46,672 bases of DNA from positions 1 to 46,672 of the forward strand of contig CAJQSI010000036.1 in NCBI GenBank assembly GCA_905612515.1, read 5' to 3'. This DNA comes from an uncultured Opitutales bacterium (GTDB taxonomy: Bacteria > Verrucomicrobiota > Verrucomicrobiia > Opitutales > Seribacteraceae). Below, piece after piece: positions 8,573 through 17,250 of the stretch (position 1 is its first letter; each line of letters opens with the position of its first letter). The notes beneath the pieces are model-generated. The model made no database searches, had not been told where the DNA came from, and worked only from the letters and a program-made list of their open reading frames with translations. The position numbers and the translations under genes are program-made.

Positions 8573-9679
8573 TCAGGTAATGTGAGCGCCTCGGGTTTCG
8601 ACGTACATGGCATAAATGGATTGGCTTGCGGTCATGAAAAGGCGATTACGCTTAGGACCACCAAAGCAAAGGTTGGAGCAAATTTCAGGTAGCAGGATTT
8701 GGCCGATGCGCTTGCCTTCGGTAGGTTCGAACACGTGAACACCATCATAACCTGCACCCACCCAACCTGCGCTTGACCATACGTTGCCGTCTACGTCGCA
8801 ACGGATTCCGTCGGCCATGCCTGCATACGTCTCTTCGCCAATCTTCAAATCCATGGAGGCAAAACGTCTTCCTTTCTTGAGTGTCTTTTCTTCCACGACG
8901 TCCCATGCCTTGATCTGCTTGTCTGCTTCGGGGTAATGGGAGGCTCCGGTATCGGCTACATAGAGCTTCTTGTAGTCAGGTGAAAAGCAGAGACCGTTGG
9001 GTTTGAAGATTTCGTCAGTAACTTTGTTTATTTTCCCTGTCTTGGAGTCAATACGGTATACCGCTTCTTTTTGGTGGGGTTGGACGCTTCCCGTGTCGGA
9101 CTTGTTGCCCTCGTAGTTCATCAACGAACCGTAACCGGGGTCGGTGAACCAGACGTCCCCGTTCGGATGGACGACTGCATCGTTCGGGGCATTGAACTGC
9201 TTCCCCTCGGATTTGTCGGCAAGAACGGTTGCCTTGCCATTGTGCTCGTAGCGGACGACACGTCGATTCCCGTGTTCGCAGGAGATTTGCCTGCCCTGCC
9301 AATCAAAGGTGTTTCCGTTGCTGTTTCCGCTCGGGTGACGAAAGGTGCTGACGTGACCGTCTTCATTGAGCCATCGAAGTTGCACGTCGTTAGGAATGTC
9401 GCTCCAGATGAGGTATTTGCCTACGGCGTTCCATGCCGGCCCCTCGGCCCACAACATGTCGGGATGGGTGTAGAGACGCTGTATGGGAGTGTTGCCCAGT
9501 TTGTATTTGTTGAAGCGCTCGTCGTGTACGATGATGTCAGGATCTGGGTATCGCGTAGGGATGGTGCCCGTCCAGTCTCTGGCCATGCAAACTGCAGTTC
9601 CCAAGCTAGAAGCCGCAGCGGCGAGAAAAGACCTGCGTCTCCAAGCGTGAGCCATGTCGGAGGATGAGTTTTCTTTCAT
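8573..9679 (-). CDS. SMP-30/gluconolactonase family protein, Tat-exported
   Basis: 368 residues of the SMP-30/gluconolactonase/LRE six-bladed propeller family, which hydrolyse aldono- and sugar-acid lactones with a single divalent metal. Expected metal ligands are visible: the Glu of WAEGPAWN near residue 79, the Asn of FNAPNDAVVHPNGDVWFTDP, and Asn/Asp of the KPNGLCFSPDYKKLYVADTG blade. A twin-arginine signal (WRRRSFLAAAASSLGTAVC) predicts periplasmic export. It sits between the symporter fusion and the glucarate genes, which fits opening of glucono- or glucarolactones feeding the pathway (inference). Substrate preference cannot be read from sequence. The ATG at 9679 has no clear ribosome binding site. 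Confidence 0.85.
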   Translation of the reverse strand: MKENSSSDMAHAWRRRSFLAAAASSLGTAVCMARDWTGTIPTRYPDPDIIVHDERFNKYKLGNTPIQRLYTHPDMLWAEGPAWNAVGKYLIWSDIPNDVQLRWLNEDGHVSTFRHPSGNSNGNTFDWQGRQISCEHGNRRVVRYEHNGKATVLADKSEGKQFNAPNDAVVHPNGDVWFTDPGYGSLMNYEGNKSDTGSVQPHQKEAVYRIDSKTGKINKVTDEIFKPNGLCFSPDYKKLYVADTGASHYPEADKQIKAWDVVEEKTLKKGRRFASMDLKIGEETYAGMADGIRCDVDGNVWSSAGWVGAGYDGVHVFEPTEGKRIGQILLPEICSNLCFGGPKRNRLFMTASQSIYAMYVETRGAHIT

Positions 9680-9848
9680 AAGAGGAAGTTTGTGAGGTTT
9701 TTAATGTTCTTGAATCGCTGTTTTAGTATCTCGCGCCCTTTTCCAACTTGGGGCAAGCGAGTTTTTTTATCTAGGGCATTCGTTAATCCAAGGGTTCCTC
9801 AAAAAATCCCTTTTCGAATCTGCAGTTAGATTGACTTCTGCAAATCAA

Positions 9849-12383
9849 TCAATTGGAACGAGAAAATATAGAGTCCGCCGCCTTCCCGTCAGCCAAAAGG
9901 TAGGCCGTCAAGTCTTTCAATTCGTCTGGGTTCAGCGAGTTCAATAAGGCGGTAGGCATTGGGGAAACTGGCGAGGTATCTTCTTGTTTAATAACGCTTT
10001 GTTCGAGTCTTGCAATGTCATTGGGAGCGAATGGATTTTCCGCTATAAACAGACCCTCTTTGTCCCGTGATACGATGCGACCGGAAAAGACATTTCCGTT
10101 TTTGGTAGTAATGATGGAAGTGGCGTAGGTTTCGGGTAGTGCGCGGCTCGGGTGAATGATGGCTTCCAGCAGAGTCCCTCGAGAATAACGTTGGGACAAA
10201 CCATCGAGAACGGGTCCGAATGCTTTGCCCTTGCCTGCGAAAACATGGCAATCGGCGCAGGAGGCAGCTTCATAAGTTCGTCGCCCGTTTGCAAAGTTGC
10301 GGCTGCTTAGCTCCTCCGTTGCTTTCAATGCTGCGGTCAACGTCCAGTTGTGACCCGGGCCTTGCGGTAGAATGCGAGGAGTCGAAGGTGATAATAATCG
10401 TGTTCCAAGTTTTGCCTTCACATCCGTAGTCAAAGCGTTTTCGACATTGTCTGAAAGGCGATTAATGACATCGTGGTAGTTTGTGCCTGCAGGAGCATGT
10501 TTCAATGATTCGCGCAACCAGCTTGCCAGTCGTTGCATTTGGGCGGGTCGCCAATTTCCGGCATCGGCATGGGACGCCATGAAGGCCAAGTGGAGACCGA
10601 GTGGGTCGGCCGGACTTTCCGCAAAGCGTCGGAACCGATCTCCGTAAGCGGGGTTTTGGTTCAGTATGGCGAAATCTACGTCAGCGCGGGAACTGCGACG
10701 AGTTTGCAGAAGATTAAGGGTCTTGTTGATGAAACCCTTGGGTTCGAGACGACTGAGAATACGACTGAGTTCCATGTTGAGTGCATCGCTTGCGGCAGGG
10801 TAGGCAGCGTCCAACCTCGGGGTTATTATGGCCAATAGTTCCGGCGGTGGAGCGGGCTCTATCTTGGAGGCAATAGCAAGTGTTCGCAGGTAGGCGAGTT
10901 GGTTTTCCTCGTTCAATGACTCGAAATTCAAATTGCTAAGTTTTGCAAGTGCGGCCCGGCGATGGACGGGGGCTTTGCGGGCAAGCGCAAGCGAAGCGTG
11001 TATGGATGTTCGATTGTTTGTCTCTTTTTCAAAAAGGGTACGCCAACCATCTACGGGTTGCTTCTCAAGGGCGATTCGAGCGGCATGTCTAACCCAACGA
11101 TCAGGGTTGCCCAAGCCTACCCATGCTTCACGAAGAGCCCTGTCGCTAGGATTACTCTTGTGAAAACTCTCGAGTCTGAGTCTTTGCTCCCTGAGCCTCG
11201 TGCTAGGTTGGGATTCATTATTCGGTTCGGTTGGGTTTTCGTGTCGAACTCGGTATAGTTTTGAAGGAGCACCTCTACCGCCCGTTATGAAATAGAGTGA
11301 CCCGTCAGGATGAATTGCCGCATCGGTTACCGGCATGTTTGGCCCTGAGAGAAATATCTGGCTTTTCGCGTTGTAGCCGGCGCCTTCCGGTTTCAGATGG
11401 ATGCTGTGTATGGTTCCGAAGGTCCAATCCAAAACGAAAATGGCGTTCCTGTAAGGTTTTGGAAAATGGGTGAGGTGTCCCGAAACCAATCCGGCTGGTG
11501 ACGATGGTCCGAGCTCTGCGATGGGAGGCAAGGAGTCGGCATAGTGCTTGGGCCATTTTTCCGGACCTTCCCGCCAGCCGAAGTCAGCTCCATTCACAGC
11601 ATGAAGAAAGCGTGGCGGACGATACCAAGGAAGCCCCGCGTCTTGCTCGGCGTCTGAGTCACAGGTGAAGATGTCGCCCTGAGAATTGAGAACTACGTCG
11701 TAGGCATTCCGTAGACCTGAGGCGATGATCTCGATCTTTGAGGCATCCGGAGGAAGGAGACCAATCCATCCGCCCGGGGCGGGCAAGGAAGAGAAGGTCG
11801 TCTCCAATGTCGTGGGGCAATGGTTTCCCGCAATTAGGATTAGGTTTTCGCCGTCTGCCGACAAAATAATTGCGTGTGGTCCGTGCTCACCTTCTCCCTG
11901 CAGAGGCAGAAGAAGTTCGGTCTGGTCATAGACCCCGTCATCATTCACGTCGCGGCATCTGACGAGTCCTTCTTTTTCATTACTTACTAAATAAAGTGAG
12001 TTGAATGCTTCCAGAATGCCATGCACCTGTCCCGGGGCGCCTCGCACCACCTCCATTTCCTCGACCTTCCCTTCGTCGTTCAAGCGAATGCGGTTGAGTG
12101 GACCCTTCTCGGAACCCGCCAGGAGGTCTCCCTTGGAGTCGAAGGTTAGGCTGATCAATGAACCGAAAGGGGCCAATGGTATGTCGTGGAGTTTTTCCAC
12201 GATGAAGCCTTCCGGGCGACGGATTCCTTCGATCGAAACTAGTTCGACCTTTTCCCCTTTATCTCCCGATTCACCATTCGACTGGTCAGTCCCCTGGTCT
12301 GCCTTGTCGCCGCAAGCCGTGAAGGTAAGGACGAAGGCAAAATATAAGCATGCTCGTATAGGTGTCACAGGAATTCTTTCCAT
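9849..12383 (-). CDS. Lipoprotein sugar-dehydrogenase-like propeller with HEAT region and C-terminal cytochrome c domain
   Basis: 844 residues. The N-terminus has a lipoprotein signal (lipobox FTAC near residue 24). Residues about 45-390 form a PQQ-type glucose/sorbosone-dehydrogenase-like propeller (SLTFDSKGDLLAGSEKGPLN, VNGADFGWREGPEKWP, VTDAAIHPDGSLYFITGGRG). An alpha-helical HEAT-like part follows (about 400-690), then a class I cytochrome c domain with CADCH at 709-713 and an axial Met candidate in SPMPTALL (about 809). The expected role is periplasmic oxidation of a sugar with electron transfer to heme. The ATG lies inside the 3' end of the kdgD-like gene (19-nt overlap), so translational coupling is likely and links it to the glucarate operon. 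The substrate is unknown. Confidence 0.8.
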   Translation of the reverse strand: MERIPVTPIRACLYFAFVLTFTACGDKADQGTDQSNGESGDKGEKVELVSIEGIRRPEGFIVEKLHDIPLAPFGSLISLTFDSKGDLLAGSEKGPLNRIRLNDEGKVEEMEVVRGAPGQVHGILEAFNSLYLVSNEKEGLVRCRDVNDDGVYDQTELLLPLQGEGEHGPHAIILSADGENLILIAGNHCPTTLETTFSSLPAPGGWIGLLPPDASKIEIIASGLRNAYDVVLNSQGDIFTCDSDAEQDAGLPWYRPPRFLHAVNGADFGWREGPEKWPKHYADSLPPIAELGPSSPAGLVSGHLTHFPKPYRNAIFVLDWTFGTIHSIHLKPEGAGYNAKSQIFLSGPNMPVTDAAIHPDGSLYFITGGRGAPSKLYRVRHENPTEPNNESQPSTRLREQRLRLESFHKSNPSDRALREAWVGLGNPDRWVRHAARIALEKQPVDGWRTLFEKETNNRTSIHASLALARKAPVHRRAALAKLSNLNFESLNEENQLAYLRTLAIASKIEPAPPPELLAIITPRLDAAYPAASDALNMELSRILSRLEPKGFINKTLNLLQTRRSSRADVDFAILNQNPAYGDRFRRFAESPADPLGLHLAFMASHADAGNWRPAQMQRLASWLRESLKHAPAGTNYHDVINRLSDNVENALTTDVKAKLGTRLLSPSTPRILPQGPGHNWTLTAALKATEELSSRNFANGRRTYEAASCADCHVFAGKGKAFGPVLDGLSQRYSRGTLLEAIIHPSRALPETYATSIITTKNGNVFSGRIVSRDKEGLFIAENPFAPNDIARLEQSVIKQEDTSPVSPMPTALLNSLNPDELKDLTAYLLADGKAADSIFSRSN

Positions 12384-13273
12384 CCGTCTAGAATGGTTTG
12401 TAGTTCAGAGTGCTCCTCGGTTTTTACGTCGATCAGAGGGGGGCGAACGGGGCCGCCCGCAAGACCTCTAAGTTCGAGCAGAGTTTTCATTGCCGAAACT
12501 TCGTATCCTTTGCATCGAGTACGTAGGTTGTAAAGAGGCAAGACGTGTTTGTCAGTTACTGCCGCGAGTGTTCCTTCCTCGCGTGCGGCGGCGACCTCAT
12601 GAAGGAGGATGGAAAGCTTTGGCGCCACGGATGAAATGCTGGAAGTGTAGCGACGTACTCCGATCCCGTAATAGCCGCTGACGTGGTCGTCGCCTACGCC
12701 GCCAATCCAGGTGAAGCGTTCACCGAGTCGAGACCTGATGCGTTGGAAGTTTCGCAATTCGCCTTGCCCGTCTTTCCAGCCCACGAGAGTGGGGACTTCC
12801 TCGGCGAGATTTTCTGCTTGTTCCGCGGATAGGTTCAGCCAATCCCGGGTATAGATAAGCATGGGAAGGCTGGTAGCATTGCCAATGGCTTTACAGTAGG
12901 CAGCTAGACCTTCGAATGCGGGGTTTGGGTAGTAGGGGGGCAGAATGAGCAAAGCGGCGGCCCCCGCCTTGGCTGCCTCGGTGGCCATGCTCACGGCAAT
13001 GCGTGACCCGTAACCGACGCCTGCAATTACCGGCATCCGTCCCTCCGTTACGTTTACTGCGGATTGTACGACTGCGACATATTCCTCGCGGTCGAGGGAA
13101 TACATTTCGCCCGTGCCGCCCGCGGCAACAAACGTAGTAAATGGTTCTTGAAGTATGACCTCTAGATTCTTTTTGAATCCCTCTAGGTTCAGAGCGTAGT
13201 CGGCATGAAAAGGTGTTACGGGGAAGCCTATGACTCCCTCGGGAATAAGTTCGCTGAACGGTTGGTCGGACAT
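12365..13273 (-). CDS. kdgD: 5-dehydro-4-deoxyglucarate dehydratase (KdgD-like)
   Basis: 302 residues of the DapA/NAL class I aldolase fold. It should convert 5-dehydro-4-deoxy-D-glucarate to 2,5-dioxopentanoate, CO2 and water in the cytoplasm. GVIGFPVTPFHADY at the start, AAGGTGEMYSL (51-61), PVIAGVGYGSRIA (81-93) and LPPYYPNPAFEGL are characteristic of KdgD rather than DapA or NanA. The Schiff-base lysine is K167 in LVGWKDGQG and the conserved tyrosine is Y141 in LIYTRD. It lies directly downstream of glucarate dehydratase, which supplies its substrate. The dioxopentanoate dehydrogenase needed to reach 2-oxoglutarate is not adjacent. Length is normal for the family. Confidence 0.93.
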   Translation of the reverse strand: MSDQPFSELIPEGVIGFPVTPFHADYALNLEGFKKNLEVILQEPFTTFVAAGGTGEMYSLDREEYVAVVQSAVNVTEGRMPVIAGVGYGSRIAVSMATEAAKAGAAALLILPPYYPNPAFEGLAAYCKAIGNATSLPMLIYTRDWLNLSAEQAENLAEEVPTLVGWKDGQGELRNFQRIRSRLGERFTWIGGVGDDHVSGYYGIGVRRYTSSISSVAPKLSILLHEVAAAREEGTLAAVTDKHVLPLYNLRTRCKGYEVSAMKTLLELRGLAGGPVRPPLIDVKTEEHSELQTILDGWKEFL

Positions 13274-13355
13274 TTTGTTTAAATAGTTCTAAAATCTATG
13301 GAGCTTGCCATGTGTCAGGGACAAGCAAAATTCTTTTTGGTTGAGCTCGATGTTT

Positions 13356-14660
13356 TTACCAACGGGGCAAAATTCGCTTCCAGTCGGGGTCTACGTATTT
13401 TTGCATTTCCGCTTCGTCATCGCGTTTTCGATATGGAATTGAGCGATACAATTCCTTCCCGCGGGCGATCTGGTCGTAGTCCAATGTTGCTCCAAGTCCT
13501 CCGCTTTCAGGTACCAAAACTTCTCCGTTGCTGATTGTAATTCGCCCGCCGTCTGCGATCTCGTCTTGTTCCGATTGCCACGGGTAGTGAGTGTCGCAAG
13601 CGTAGGAGAGGTGGTGGGTGGCTGCCGCGACGTGGCTCATGGCCAATAGTGAGATGCCGAGGTGACTGTTGGAGTGCATCGATAGACCGATGCCAAAGGT
13701 TTGGCAGGTCTTGGCCAGATGTTGGACTTGTCGCATACCTCCCCAGTAGTGATGGTCACATAGTACGATCTGTACGGCATCCTGCTTTACGGCCTCGGGA
13801 AGGTCTCCGAACGAGGTGACCGAAACGTTACTGGCGAGCGGTATGTCTACTCCCTCGGCAAGCAATCGTTTGCGAACTTCGGCCATTCCGTCCAGTCCTG
13901 CGGTCGGGTCTTCGAGGTAACCTCCGTTTGAGAGCTCATTGGCGAGGGCAAGACCTACCTTGACCGATGTGTCGATCGACCATGCGCAGTTTGGGTCGAT
14001 GCGGAGTGGAACGTCGGGACCTAGCTCCAGGCGGAGTTGTTTTATGGTCTCTATCTCAATTTCAGGATCGAGTACGCCCGCCTTGAACTTAATGTCTTTG
14101 AAACCGTAACGATCTACCATTTGCCTGACCTGCCCAACCAATTGCTCGGGGGTAAGGGCTTCACCGTACTCGTCGTCCCTGAGATCGTCGCCTTCGCCGC
14201 CGCCACCGCCGTGCTTGTAGAAAGGGTAAGCGGAGAATGAAACTGCATCGCGCACCCGACCACCTATCAGCTCGCAAACAGGGACCTCCAAGCTCTTCCC
14301 TATTAGGTCTAGACAGGCAGTCTCTATCGCCGCATAGCTTCTTGCATCGGCATCCAAAGGATTTTCTCCGGGGACATGGTGAGTCTGAGATCTTTCCATG
14401 CCCGAAGCTCCATCCTCGATTAATGGAATAAGATCTCCCAATAACTTCCAGGGGTTTGCTTGCACTACGCGGTCTCTAAGATTTTCCAGAGCCGTCGCTG
14501 GTTCTTCGCCCCCGTATGTTTCGGCGATGCCAATGACACCGTCCTCACTTTCCAGTTCAATGACGTTGCGAAGCGCGTAGGGTTGGTGCAGACCGTAGGA
14601 ACTCCTCAGCGGAGGATCGGCCATGGCGATGGAATGAATTCGTAGATCAGTTATGAGCAT
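13356..14660 (-). CDS. gudD: Glucarate dehydratase (enolase superfamily)
   Basis: 434 residues of the enolase superfamily, glucarate dehydratase type: D-glucarate to 5-dehydro-4-deoxy-D-glucarate. Key residues are visible: catalytic K-x-K as K191/K193 in DIKFKAGV, metal ligands D222 and N224 in RIDPNCAW, E250 in YLEDPT, N278 in ASNVSV, D302 in CDHHYWGG, and catalytic H329 in SMHSNSHLG. The CDTHYPWQ segment near 355 also matches the family. A Gly-rich insertion (about 151-156) is unusual. It sits between the GntP-type permease and kdgD in the same orientation. Direct and inverted repeats overlap and precede its start codon and may be an operator. Confidence 0.93.
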   Translation of the reverse strand: MLITDLRIHSIAMADPPLRSSYGLHQPYALRNVIELESEDGVIGIAETYGGEEPATALENLRDRVVQANPWKLLGDLIPLIEDGASGMERSQTHHVPGENPLDADARSYAAIETACLDLIGKSLEVPVCELIGGRVRDAVSFSAYPFYKHGGGGGEGDDLRDDEYGEALTPEQLVGQVRQMVDRYGFKDIKFKAGVLDPEIEIETIKQLRLELGPDVPLRIDPNCAWSIDTSVKVGLALANELSNGGYLEDPTAGLDGMAEVRKRLLAEGVDIPLASNVSVTSFGDLPEAVKQDAVQIVLCDHHYWGGMRQVQHLAKTCQTFGIGLSMHSNSHLGISLLAMSHVAAATHHLSYACDTHYPWQSEQDEIADGGRITISNGEVLVPESGGLGATLDYDQIARGKELYRSIPYRKRDDEAEMQKYVDPDWKRILPRW

Positions 14661-14694
14661 CGTTGATTATTTAATCGTTGATATTCTTAACGAT
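14659..14694 (-). promoter_or_regulatory. Candidate operator: direct repeat and inverted repeat at the gudD start
   Basis: On the minus strand the 9-mer ATCAACGAT occurs twice, at 14682-14674 and 14667-14659, with a 15-nt period; the second copy runs into the gudD start codon. The upstream copy also pairs with ATCGTT/AACGAT as an inverted repeat spanning 14674-14694 (6-nt arms, 9-nt spacer). This arrangement is what a dimeric regulator site would look like, but the DNA is AT-rich and the repeats are short, so chance is not excluded. Confidence 0.3.
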
Positions 14695-14770
14695 ATTCGC
14701 CTGTCACGCCAATCTAAAGGCCCAAACGGAATTCTCGAAACCGCCTTGAACTTTTTCTTCAGTCCACTGT

Positions 14771-16216
14771 CTAGAAGATGAAGTGGGGCCAAAGGTTTGC
14801 CAAAAGGAGAGTTACGGCAATGCCGATGATTCCAAGTAAGCTGATGATACAGGAGAAGGTTTTGAGCGTTTCCCCCTCGGTGAAGCCGGCGAGGCGACCA
14901 ACTACCCAAAAACCACTGTCGTTCATCCATGGAAAAGGTTTTGCTCCGCATCCGATGGCAAGTGCCACGTAGCCAATCCAATATTCACCGTTCGGTTCTA
15001 TGATGCCTCCCACGATACCCACAGCGGTAATCATGGCGACAGTGGCCGAGCCTTGAGCAATACGAATCACCACGGTCACGAAAAACGCTATCAGCAGTAT
15101 ACCCGTCAGCCCCATTCCGGAGCCGTCGACCCAAGCGCTTACCTGCGAACCGATGCCTGTCTGTTGAAGAATACCGCCAAAAGCTCCTCCCATACCGGTT
15201 ATGAGTATGATGGAACCGGCGCTGCCGAGGGACTTGCGAATGGCATCCACCAATTCCTTCCCCTTCTTCGCCCCGGATTTCGTAAGTAACCACAAGGCCA
15301 TTCCGGCTCCTAGAGTCAGGGCAAGGTTTTTGTCGCCCAAGGCGGCCAAAACGGAAAGCAATTCCTGTTGTCCTTCGCTCGGTTCGTCGCCAAAGACCTG
15401 TTTGATCAAGGAGTAGCCCGCGATCAGAATTACGGGGACGAGGGTGGGGGCAAGGGAAAGCCAAAGGTTGGGCAGTTCGTCATCGGTACGATCTGCCATT
15501 GTCTTGAGGTCATCGGTCGTCAAATCCTCGCTTCCTCGCACGTCCATGGGCCATCGATTGTTCGCCCATCGCGCATAGACGAAACCGCCCATCATGCCGA
15601 AGATGCCGACCGTCAATCCTCCTATTATCATTTCTCCCAAGTCCACTCCCAGTTCACCGGCGACCAGCAACGGTCCCGGCGTAGGTGGTACGAGCGAATG
15701 CGTCATCGAGCCCCCCGCGATGATGGCCAAGACGTACAGCAAGTAGTTCTTCCCTGTACGTGAAGCCAAAGCTTTCGCCAAGGGTATCATGAGGTAAAAG
15801 ACGGTGTCGAAGAAGACAGGTATCCCCAAGATGAAGCTGCTGCCCGAAAGGGCATAAGGAGCGCGTTTCTCTCCACACAGTTTAAGCGCCGAACGCACGA
15901 TGCGATCGGCAGCTCCGCTTTCCAGCAGACAAGTCCCAATTATGGCGGCCATTGCGATGATGAGCCCCACCTTGGCGCAGGTGCGTCCAAAACCTTCGGC
16001 TACTCTTTTCCCAACGGATTGATCAGCCAGTTTTCCGGCGACTTCGCTCGACTCCTTTTTCTCAACTTCCCAATGGTGCAGAAGATTCTCACGAGGTGTC
16101 AAAAAGCCCACGACAAAGGCAGCTAAGGTAAGGGCGAGAAAGGCATGCAACCTCAACCAAAGAATCCCGCCCAGTACTACTCCGATCCCGATTAGTAGTA
16201 AGATTAACGGAGACAT
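14771..16216 (-). CDS. GntP family permease, probably for glucarate or a related sugar acid
   Basis: 481-residue hydrophobic protein of the GntP gluconate:proton symporter family, with about 12-14 membrane segments. Family-like stretches include GAADRIVRSALKLCGEKRAPYAL, FILGIPVFFDTVFYLMIPLA, GGSMTHSLVPPTPGPL, TGMGGAFGGILQQTGIG and RIAQGSATVAMITAVGI. The PPTPGP and GSATVA motifs are typical of the family. It is first in the run GntP, gudD, kdgD and the dehydrogenase-like lipoprotein, so uptake of glucarate or galactarate is the natural inference; gluconate is possible. Its start lies 17 nt after the stop of the unknown secreted protein gene, so readthrough from that gene is possible. Confidence 0.85.
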   Translation of the reverse strand: MSPLILLLIGIGVVLGGILWLRLHAFLALTLAAFVVGFLTPRENLLHHWEVEKKESSEVAGKLADQSVGKRVAEGFGRTCAKVGLIIAMAAIIGTCLLESGAADRIVRSALKLCGEKRAPYALSGSSFILGIPVFFDTVFYLMIPLAKALASRTGKNYLLYVLAIIAGGSMTHSLVPPTPGPLLVAGELGVDLGEMIIGGLTVGIFGMMGGFVYARWANNRWPMDVRGSEDLTTDDLKTMADRTDDELPNLWLSLAPTLVPVILIAGYSLIKQVFGDEPSEGQQELLSVLAALGDKNLALTLGAGMALWLLTKSGAKKGKELVDAIRKSLGSAGSIILITGMGGAFGGILQQTGIGSQVSAWVDGSGMGLTGILLIAFFVTVVIRIAQGSATVAMITAVGIVGGIIEPNGEYWIGYVALAIGCGAKPFPWMNDSGFWVVGRLAGFTEGETLKTFSCIISLLGIIGIAVTLLLANLWPHFIF

Positions 16217-16233
16217 GGGGAAGCGTGCAGGGA

Positions 16234-17085
16234 TTAGCGATTCGATGAATCGTTATCTTCGGGGCGAAGTATGAGTGGAGGGCAGTCGTAACCGATTGAT
16301 TGTTCGATGGGTTGCGGGAAGTCGGCGATGCGGGTCGCCTCAAAACCGGATGATGTTTCAGTTAAGTAGACGAGGCCTCTCAACCCCTTGGCATGTGGCC
16401 ATTCCTTGGACATAACAGTTTCGTATTTTCCGCCGTTTTTCAAGTATACTTTTAGCGGAATGATCCTTGCGTTCTCCTCTGTTTGCGCTTCCTTTACGAC
16501 CGCCTGTTTTTTGGGTAGGGAAAATTTGCTTTTTCCAAACTGAACGTAAAGAGTTTTACTTGTCCTAGAGGAAAAACTGAAACTGCCGGTAGGTACGCTT
16601 GCCTGATCAAAGGGGATGACGTAAATGTTTGCTGTTCCCTCATCATCATTTTTGGGGGCGACGAGGAGAATGTATTCCTTGGTTTGTCCCGGGGTGATTT
16701 GGAATTTGCAACTAGCCAATATGGGACTTGGCGGTTTAGGCGCAGACGAATTCTCATCCTCTAGAAAATCTTCATCTGAGATTTCCTCCGCTTTGTGAAA
16801 CTGAAGGGTACCTTTACCGTAATAGGCGAATTTTTTTGATACGAACCCCGCCGTTGCCGATACTTCGTACCTAGTTGCGTTCTCATCTTCGTGGTTGTCC
16901 CAAGGGGCATAGGAGAACGTTTGGGACGATCCATCTCCCCATAGCATTGTAGAGAAAACCACAGGAGGTGGCACCGGCTCCGGAGGTTCATCTCTAGCTT
17001 CCTCCTGCCCATTGGATTTAGTTGATGGCAATACAAGGAGCAACGGCATTGCCAGAAATGGTACTATCTGTTTCCTCCAATTCAT
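16234..17085 (-). CDS. Secreted protein of unknown function downstream of the Verru_Chthon-like gene
   Basis: 283 residues with a signal peptide (MNWRKQIVPFLAMPLLLVLP, cleavage probably near residue 27) and no other membrane helix. The mature part is beta-rich, with a Pro/Glu-rich opening, VVFSTMLWGDGSSQTFSYAP, an acidic linker near residues 95-110 and TSKTLYVQFGKSKFSLPKK. I do not recognise a named domain. It starts 166 nt downstream of the giant pilin-like gene and in the same direction; similar secreted companions would be expected if the two act together at the cell surface, but this is inference. It could instead be grouped with the GntP gene that follows 17 nt later. Confidence 0.7.
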   Translation of the reverse strand: MNWRKQIVPFLAMPLLLVLPSTKSNGQEEARDEPPEPVPPPVVFSTMLWGDGSSQTFSYAPWDNHEDENATRYEVSATAGFVSKKFAYYGKGTLQFHKAEEISDEDFLEDENSSAPKPPSPILASCKFQITPGQTKEYILLVAPKNDDEGTANIYVIPFDQASVPTGSFSFSSRTSKTLYVQFGKSKFSLPKKQAVVKEAQTEENARIIPLKVYLKNGGKYETVMSKEWPHAKGLRGLVYLTETSSGFEATRIADFPQPIEQSIGYDCPPLILRPEDNDSSNR

Positions 17086-17250
17086 ATACGGTCAAAAAAA
17101 GATAGGGATTTTGCATAGCCAAAGAAATATGACAACTCCCTCTTTTGAGGAAAGGCAAGACAGTCCGATAGTTCGGCTTTGGCTTGGGACTGGGCTGCTG
17201 AAGCGTCTTGACTGAAGAAAGCGAATCTTCTAGCGAAAAACTTATTCTAC

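Noticed and set aside
9071-9667. 198-codon open frame on the plus strand
   Set aside because: It lies opposite the gluconolactonase gene, whose motifs and signal peptide are clear; the plus-strand product shows no family features.
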